In this document: piece after piece, positions 4,727-9,307 of the stretch | Numbering within the stretch: position 1 is the first letter of the stretch | Layout of the letters: every line of letters starts with the position of its first letter | Assembly (NCBI GenBank): GCA_036401755.1 | Contig: DASWUD010000089.1 | Span: 1-9,307, forward strand | Length of the DNA: 9,307 nt | Direction of reading: 5' to 3' | Origin: DASWUD01 sp036401755 | GTDB lineage: Bacteria > Pseudomonadota > Gammaproteobacteria > Thiohalomonadales > Thiohalomonadaceae | Made by a program: the position numbers and the translations under genes | The notes under the pieces: model-generated | Database searches by the model: none | Told to the model about the DNA's origin: nothing | What the model saw: the letters and a program-made list of their open reading frames with translations, nothing else

Positions 4727-7700
4727 ATGGTGCGGAAGTTAATCAAGGTACTTCTGGCAGGTTCCATGTTGATACCAACCTTGGGCTTTGCCCTTGGTTT
4801 GGGCGATATTCAGTTGCGCTCCGGGTTGAACCAGCAGCTCGATGCAGAGATCGAACTGTTATCGGTGGAGCCGTCCGACGTAGACAAAATTTCGGTATCC
4901 CTCGCCTCTTACGAAACCTTCGCCAAGCTTGGCGTGGATCGCCCCGCAATCCTGATGAACCTCAACTTCGAGGTCCTCAAGCATTCCAATGGCGCCCCTT
5001 ATATCAAGGTAAAATCAAAATCTCTCATTAATGAGCCGTTCCTCGATTTCCTGGTCGAGGTGAGCTGGCCGACCGGCAAGGTGCTGCGCGAATACACCTT
5101 GTTACTGGAGCCGCCGGAGATGGTCCGTCAGGAGCCTCTTGTGATGGATGCTCCCCAGGTATATGAAGAGCCCCTCGCGGCTCAGACACAACAGCCTGTG
5201 GAGGAGCAGCCTTCGGTAGTCCCCGAGCCCATGGTGGGTGCCCCGGTGGAAGAGCCACAGGCGGCTGTGGGTGAAACCGCTGGTGGGGAGTCGCAGCCGG
5301 CCGCTGTGGCCGCTGAAGAGACTTCCTCAGTACCTGAAACTGCTGCACAGGCAGAGCCCGAACAAGCCACGGGTAACTTACCCGCTGCTGCTGCAGAAAA
5401 ATCGCCCCCAAAAACCTACCCGGCCAACGCCCTGGTCTATGGCCCCGTCAAGCGCAATGAGGCGCTATGGCGTATCGCCAACAGGATGCGTCCAGACGAC
5501 AGCATCTCTGCCGAACAGATGATGATCGCCCTTTTTAATGCCAATCGTGGCGCGTTTATGCAGGGGAACATCAATCTCCTGCGCAAGGGCGCGGTGTTGC
5601 GCATTGAAGATCCAGCGGCGTTGCGCGCGCTGAGTCACGCCGAAGCCCGCCGCGAGGTGGCGCGCCATGGCCGTGCTTGGGAAGAGTACCGCAGCCGGGT
5701 CGCGGCCAATACCCCGGAGAGCGTGCCGGCAGCAGATACCAAGGAAACCACCAAGACTGGCACAGCCGTTGCGGCAGCGCCTGCCAAGGAGGAGCCCAAG
5801 CTGAGCCTGGTGGCGCCTGAACAGAAGGGAGACACTGGAAAGGCCGGAGTGGGGGGAACCAGTGCCAAAGGGGGCGAGGTCGACACCCTGCGCAAGGAAC
5901 TGCTCTTGGCTACAGAGTCGGCCGAGGCACGGCGCAAGGAAAATGAAGAGCTCAATAAGCGCCTCAAGGAGTTGGAGGGGCAGCTCGACAAGATGCAGAA
6001 GTTGCTCACTCTGAAGAGCGACGATCTGACCGCGATGCAGCAGAAGCTTGATGCCCAGAAGGCACAAGGCACGGCAACCCCGAAAGATGCCACGCCGGCC
6101 ACCAAGCCGGATAGCGCTGCAACGGTGGCCGCCCAGCCTGCCCTGGTTGAGCCCGCCCCGGCCGTGCAGCCTGCACCTGTCGAGGTCAAGGCGCCAGAAA
6201 GCGCACCAGCTGCGGGTGAGCCGGCGAATGCCGAGAGCTCCCCCGAGAAAGATGCAACGGCAACCACGGCCGAACCTGCGGCGGGGGCGGCCACCGAGCC
6301 TGCCAAACCAGAAACGACGCAAACACCCGCGGCTGGGACGGCAACAACGCCAGTGGTACCAACCAAGCCCATACCGCCTGAACCGAAGAAGCCGAGGCCG
6401 ATACAACCGCCGCCCGAACCGAGTTTCGTCGATCAGGTTCTGAACGACCCCTACATGATGGGTGGTGGTGCGGCGGCCCTCATCATCGTGCTGCTGGCCA
6501 TCATGATGGTGATTAAGAAGAGCCGTCAGGGGCGCGGTTTTCAGGAAAGCATTCTCACGGTAGGCGCAACCTCTTCGATGACGAAGGGAAAGGGGGATAA
6601 TCCGGCTTCGGAGACCTCCTTTCTAAGTGATCTCGCGATCAGCGGCATGGGTGGCCGCGTCCAGGAGGAGTCTGATGTAGACCCGCTCAAAGAAGCGGAC
6701 GTCTACTTGACCTTTAACAAATTCCAGCCGGCCGAGGAGCTGCTCAAGGAGGGGCTCAGGCACAACCCCGAGCGCGATGACCTGCACGCCAAGCTGCTGG
6801 AGGTTTACTACAAGTCCAAGAATCGCGAAGCGTTCGAGAAACACGCAGGCGAACGCGCCGCATTGCTGCAGAAGAATAGTTCCATGTGGCAGAAGGTTGT
6901 CGCCATGGGCCACGAGCTTGCTCCGGAGAACCCACTCTTTGCAGGGGCTGCCGTAGCCGCCGGTGCAGCACTTCTTGCCGCTGACAAGCAGGAGTCCTCG
7001 GCTGCCAACGAGGTGTTTGATATCGGTCTCGATCTCGATGCCCTGAGCAGCGAGATGGAGGCGGCCGGCAGTGCGGGTTCCGATTTCAACGTCGATTTGG
7101 GGCTCGATTTCTCCGACCTCGGCGGCGAGGTGACGGATAAAAAAAAGCATGAAGGGGGCGTAACCGAGTCAGCGAGCCTCGATTTCGACCTTTCAGGATT
7201 CGGAACCGAAGAGGCGGTCGCCCAACCGATAGCCAGCGAACCGGTTCAGGCGGAAGAGAGTCTTCTGGGCGGGCTCGACTTTGATCTTTCGTCCATGGCG
7301 GAAGAGGCTCCTGCAGAGGAAGCACCGGCGGCGCTCGATTTCGGCGATTTCGATCTTGGCGCCATGGCTGAGGAGCGCGCGCCCGAAACGGAAAACACGA
7401 TCGACTTCGGCACCATGACTGAGAGTGCTCCCGAAACGGAAAACACTATCGACTTTGGCTCCCTGGATTTTGGCAGCAGCGATGAGTCGGCCAGTACCTC
7501 GAGCGAGGCCCTCGATTTTGGGTCTCTCGATTTGGGTGGCGCGGCCGATGAAACGACCGTGGACATCGCCGATCTGGGAGACCTGGGAGACCTGGGAGAC
7601 CTTGGTGATGGGGGTTTCGGCAGTATGGATGAGATCGGCACCAAGCTCGACCTGGCCAAGGCCTATGTCGACATGGGCGATGCCGACGGGGCGCGTGGCA

Positions 7701-7777
7701 TGCTCGAGGAGGTCATCCATGAGGGGAGCGATGATCAGAAGCGGCAGGCGAAGGAGCTGCTGGCGCAGATCGCCTGA
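4727..7777 (+). CDS. fimV: FimV-family polar hub protein (LysM, coiled coil, membrane span, TPR, FimV C-terminal domain)
   Basis: FimV proteins are inner-membrane organisers of the cell pole; in Pseudomonas they are needed for type IV pilus function and signalling. This protein has 1016 residues. A signal peptide covers 1-22, with likely cleavage at GFA/LGLGD. The conserved mature N-terminus follows (LGLGDIQLRSGLNQQLDAEI), then a Pro/Ala/Glu-rich linker. The LysM-like FimV region is at about 230-305 (YGPVKRNEALWRIA, then GNINLLRKGAVLRI). Next come a coiled coil (about 384-447), a long Pro/Ala/Thr linker, a membrane span (about 579-597, stop-transfer KKSRQGR), a TPR-like region (about 653-710), an acidic tail with repeated LDFG/IDFG/DLG motifs (about 765-960), and a C-terminal FimV domain with LDLAKAYVDMGDADGARGMLEEV (974-996). 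ATG 4727 is chosen over GTG 4721 because AGGGAG (4716-4721) is correctly spaced from the ATG and overlaps the GTG. Confidence 0.95.
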   Translation: MVRKLIKVLLAGSMLIPTLGFALGLGDIQLRSGLNQQLDAEIELLSVEPSDVDKISVSLASYETFAKLGVDRPAILMNLNFEVLKHSNGAPYIKVKSKSLINEPFLDFLVEVSWPTGKVLREYTLLLEPPEMVRQEPLVMDAPQVYEEPLAAQTQQPVEEQPSVVPEPMVGAPVEEPQAAVGETAGGESQPAAVAAEETSSVPETAAQAEPEQATGNLPAAAAEKSPPKTYPANALVYGPVKRNEALWRIANRMRPDDSISAEQMMIALFNANRGAFMQGNINLLRKGAVLRIEDPAALRALSHAEARREVARHGRAWEEYRSRVAANTPESVPAADTKETTKTGTAVAAAPAKEEPKLSLVAPEQKGDTGKAGVGGTSAKGGEVDTLRKELLLATESAEARRKENEELNKRLKELEGQLDKMQKLLTLKSDDLTAMQQKLDAQKAQGTATPKDATPATKPDSAATVAAQPALVEPAPAVQPAPVEVKAPESAPAAGEPANAESSPEKDATATTAEPAAGAATEPAKPETTQTPAAGTATTPVVPTKPIPPEPKKPRPIQPPPEPSFVDQVLNDPYMMGGGAAALIIVLLAIMMVIKKSRQGRGFQESILTVGATSSMTKGKGDNPASETSFLSDLAISGMGGRVQEESDVDPLKEADVYLTFNKFQPAEELLKEGLRHNPERDDLHAKLLEVYYKSKNREAFEKHAGERAALLQKNSSMWQKVVAMGHELAPENPLFAGAAVAAGAALLAADKQESSAANEVFDIGLDLDALSSEMEAAGSAGSDFNVDLGLDFSDLGGEVTDKKKHEGGVTESASLDFDLSGFGTEEAVAQPIASEPVQAEESLLGGLDFDLSSMAEEAPAEEAPAALDFGDFDLGAMAEERAPETENTIDFGTMTESAPETENTIDFGSLDFGSSDESASTSSEALDFGSLDLGGAADETTVDIADLGDLGDLGDLGDGGFGSMDEIGTKLDLAKAYVDMGDADGARGMLEEVIHEGSDDQKRQAKELLAQIA
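7379..7474 (+). repeat. 48-bp tandem repeat inside fimV (two units)
   Basis: Units 7379-7426 and 7427-7474 each begin with the 11-codon block APETENTIDFG. The first 33 nt match at 30 of 33 positions, all three differences being silent third-base changes, and the remaining 15 nt have diverged. The repeat is in frame and adds one acidic IDFG module to the cytoplasmic tail. Confidence 0.85.
7571..7606 (+). repeat. 9-bp tandem repeat inside fimV (four units, Asp-Leu-Gly)
   Basis: There are four in-frame copies of a 9-mer of the type GACCTGGGA. Units 2 and 3 (7580-7597) are identical, unit 1 differs at one base and unit 4 at two. They encode DLG four times just before the C-terminal FimV domain. 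This is a candidate slippage site that would change tail length without shifting the frame. Confidence 0.88.
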
Positions 7778-7800
7778 CGGAACCAACGATATTCCAACTG

Positions 7801-7832
7801 GCGCCCCGACCGCGTTTTACGCGGCGGGGCGC
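7801..7832 (+). terminator. GC-rich hairpin after fimV, possible terminator or attenuating structure
   Basis: GCGCCCCG (7801-7808) pairs with CGGGGCGC (7825-7832), and CCGCG (7810-7814) pairs with CGCGG (7820-7824). The loop is TTTTA and A7809 is a single bulge, giving a 13-bp GC-rich stem. It lies 23 nt after the fimV stop and 17 nt before truA. The downstream tract is only AACTGTTTTGG, so intrinsic termination would be weak. It may instead protect the fimV mRNA end or limit read-through. Confidence 0.55.
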
Positions 7833-7849
7833 AACTGTTTTGGTAACAC

Positions 7850-8632
7850 ATGAAAATAGCACTGGGTATCGAATACGACGGCAGTGGCTTTAGCGGCTGG
7901 CAGGTACAGGAGGGTAACGTCCGGACCGTGCAGGCAGTATTGGAGCAGGCGGTCGGCAAGGTGGCCGATCATCGTGTGCAGGTCTATTGCGCAGGACGCA
8001 CCGATGCCGGAGTGCACGGCAGCGGCCAAGTGGTGCATTTCGATACCACGGCAGTGCGTGCCGAGCGCGCCTGGATCTTTGGCATCAATGCCAATCTTCC
8101 CAAGGATGTCTGCGTGTTGTGGGCCAAGCCGGTTCCCGAGGAGTTTCATGCGCGTTTTTCCGCCCGGCGCCGTGCCTATCGTTACGTGATCTATTGTCGT
8201 GAGGTGCGCCCGACCTTTTTGGCCTATCGCGTCACCTGGTCCTATCGCCCCCTGGATGTCACACGCATGGCAGAAGCGGCCCGCCACCTGCTCGGCGAAC
8301 ACGATTTCTCCTCCTATCGCGCCGTCGCCTGTCAGGCCAAGAGCCCGGTGCGCGAGATCTACAAACTCGATGTGACCCAGCAGGGTGAATTCATTTTCAT
8401 CGATGTGGAGGCCAACGGCTTTCTGCACCACATGGTGCGCAACATCGCCGGGGTGCTGATGACCATCGGCCGCGGTGAACAACCCACCGATTGGAGCCGT
8501 GTGGTGCTGGAGGCTCGCGATCGCACCCTGGGCGGGGTGACAGCACCGCCACATGGCCTCTACCTGAGCCGGGTCGACTATCCGGCCGAGTTTGACCTCC
8601 CGCAACTTTCGCCGCCCTCCCTGGTTTGGTAA
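7850..8632 (+). CDS. truA: tRNA pseudouridine(38-40) synthase TruA
   Basis: TruA isomerises uridines 38, 39 and 40 in the anticodon arm of many tRNAs to pseudouridine, acting as a cytoplasmic homodimer. The 260-residue protein is of normal length. The N-terminal LGIEYDGSGFSGWQ (5-18) and the catalytic GRTDAGVHG motif are present, with the nucleophilic aspartate at D52. Later family segments FSARRRAYRYVIY (103-115) and FLHHMVRNIAGVL (191-203) are intact. ATG 7850 matches the family N-terminus, although the upstream Shine-Dalgarno sequence is poor. It follows a GC-rich hairpin after fimV and is followed by trpF 13 nt later. The fimV-truA-trpF order is conserved in gammaproteobacteria. Confidence 0.97.
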   Translation: MKIALGIEYDGSGFSGWQVQEGNVRTVQAVLEQAVGKVADHRVQVYCAGRTDAGVHGSGQVVHFDTTAVRAERAWIFGINANLPKDVCVLWAKPVPEEFHARFSARRRAYRYVIYCREVRPTFLAYRVTWSYRPLDVTRMAEAARHLLGEHDFSSYRAVACQAKSPVREIYKLDVTQQGEFIFIDVEANGFLHHMVRNIAGVLMTIGRGEQPTDWSRVVLEARDRTLGGVTAPPHGLYLSRVDYPAEFDLPQLSPPSLVW

Positions 8633-8645
8633 TCTGCGCAGCTCT

Positions 8646-8675
8646 ATGAGCCGACCCCAGATGAGCCGACCCCAG
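8646..8675 (+). repeat. Exact 15-bp tandem duplication at the trpF start
   Basis: ATGAGCCGACCCCAG occurs twice in immediate succession (8646-8660 and 8661-8675). Each copy carries an in-frame ATG, so the gene has two equivalent potential starts encoding MSRPQ-MSRPQ ahead of the conserved RTRVKICGITR. Confidence 0.97.
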
Positions 8676-9299
8676 CGCACCCGCGTCAAGATTTGTGGCA
8701 TTACCCGCCCCGAGGATGGCATCGCTGCCGCTTCCGCTGGGGCCGATGCCATCGGCCTGGTCTTCTATGCCCGGAGCCCCCGTTTTGTGACGGCGCAACA
8801 GACACGCGTCATCATCGCGGCCCTGCCGCCGTTTGTGACTACGGTGGGGTTGTTCGTTGATGCCAGCGCCGCCGAGATAGAAGAGATCCTCGGTACAGTA
8901 CCGCTCGACACACTGCAGTTTCATGGCGAAGAGCCGCCCGAGTTTTGTGCCTCGTTCGGCCGCCCTTATCTCAAGGCGATCTCGATGCGCGATGACATCG
9001 ATCTGCACAGCGAAGCAGAACGCTTCACCAGCGCCGCTGCGTTGCTGGTCGACACCTTCCAGGCCGGTGTGCCCGGGGGAACCGGCGTCACTTTCGACTG
9101 GACACGCATCCCGGCCGATTTGAGCAAACCGCTGATCCTGGCGGGCGGGTTGAATCCGGGCAACGTGGCACAAGCGATTACACAGGCGCGCCCCTACGCG
9201 GTCGATGTGAGCAGCGGGGTGGAGGCGGCCAAGGGCATCAAGGATGTCGGAAAGATTGCAGCATTCATGCGAGGAGTTGTGAAAGCCGATGGCGAATGA
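8646..9299 (+). CDS. trpF: Phosphoribosylanthranilate isomerase
   Basis: TrpF converts N-(5'-phosphoribosyl)anthranilate to its 1-(o-carboxyphenylamino)-1-deoxyribulose 5-phosphate isomer in tryptophan synthesis. It is a cytoplasmic (beta/alpha)8 barrel. From ATG 8646 it has 217 residues. The catalytic cysteine is C17 in VKICGITRPED and the catalytic aspartate is D136 in LLVDTFQAGVPGGTG. The phosphate-binding end is seen in LAGGLNPGNV (165-174) and AVDVSSGVE (185-193). The start is ambiguous: ATG 8646 and ATG 8661 lie in a perfect 15-bp duplication and neither has a clear Shine-Dalgarno sequence, so coupling to truA, which ends 13 nt earlier, is likely. The shorter form (212 residues) is closer to typical homologues. 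An in-frame TTG at 8592 inside truA is an unlikely start. The stop overlaps the next gene. Confidence 0.95.
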   Translation: MSRPQMSRPQRTRVKICGITRPEDGIAAASAGADAIGLVFYARSPRFVTAQQTRVIIAALPPFVTTVGLFVDASAAEIEEILGTVPLDTLQFHGEEPPEFCASFGRPYLKAISMRDDIDLHSEAERFTSAAALLVDTFQAGVPGGTGVTFDWTRIPADLSKPLILAGGLNPGNVAQAITQARPYAVDVSSGVEAAKGIKDVGKIAAFMRGVVKADGE

Positions 9300-9307
9300 C
9301 AAGAGCA
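9289..9307 (+). CDS. trpB: Start of the next gene, probably trpB (tryptophan synthase beta chain), cut by the window end
   Basis: ATG 9289 opens a frame reading MANDKS before the window ends. It overlaps the last 11 bases of trpF and has GAGGAG at 9271-9276 upstream, with a 12-nt spacing that is rather long. In many gammaproteobacteria trpF is followed by trpB and trpA, and in others, such as Pseudomonas, by accD. The six visible residues cannot distinguish these. The gene start is reasonably supported, but the identity rests on synteny alone. Confidence 0.4.

Noticed and set aside
5465..6406. Long minus-strand open frame of 313 codons opposite fimV (also 7193-7786 and 5635-6372)
   Set aside because: These are antisense frames in GC-rich, low-complexity coding sequence. 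Their products are compositionally biased with no recognisable domain, and the + strand gene is certain.
7817..8752. Minus-strand open frame of 311 codons across truA and the trpF start (also 8397-9302)
   Set aside because: It is antisense to two well-identified genes and has no credible start context or domain.

Overview
The window is a stretch of gammaproteobacterial chromosome with moderately high GC. The gene order leuD-(insert)-leuB-asd-usg-fimV-truA-trpF matches the leu/asd/fimV/truA/trpF neighbourhood known from Pseudomonas and other gammaproteobacteria. A fimV-type gene and the tandem asd/asd-like pair also point to that class. I cannot place the organism more precisely. All eight complete genes and the one gene cut by the window edge lie on the + strand.

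Region 1 (1-2330) is the end of the leucine cluster. leuD (small subunit of isopropylmalate isomerase) and leuB (isopropylmalate dehydrogenase) carry out consecutive steps of leucine synthesis. Between them sits a foreign-looking 444-bp cassette: a GxxExxY-family protein with a PD-(D/E)XK nuclease-like core, enclosed by 31-bp inverted repeats that lie 2 nt from its start and stop codons. A second inverted pair of the same repeat, with no gene inside, lies just upstream of leuD, and its left arm is cut by the window edge. This repeat family is the least ordinary part of the window.

Region 2 (2387-4605) holds asd (aspartate-semialdehyde dehydrogenase), a strong Rho-independent terminator, and an Asd paralogue of the USG-1 type. 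The paralogue has lost both the catalytic cysteine and the catalytic histidine.

Region 3 (4606-7832) is an intergenic leader followed by fimV. FimV is a large polar-hub inner-membrane protein with a signal peptide, a periplasmic LysM-type region, a coiled coil, one membrane span and an acidic, repeat-rich cytoplasmic tail. The gene is followed by a GC-rich hairpin.

Region 4 (7850-9307) holds truA (tRNA pseudouridine synthase), trpF (phosphoribosylanthranilate isomerase) and the first codons of a gene that is most likely trpB. truA, trpF and this last gene are closely packed or overlapping, as in a cotranscribed set. trpF begins with an exact 15-bp tandem duplication that contains its start codon.

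Most of the window is conserved core metabolism plus cell-pole organisation. No new multi-gene system is evident. The repeat-bounded GxxExxY cassette and its gene-less companion are the best candidates for follow-up.
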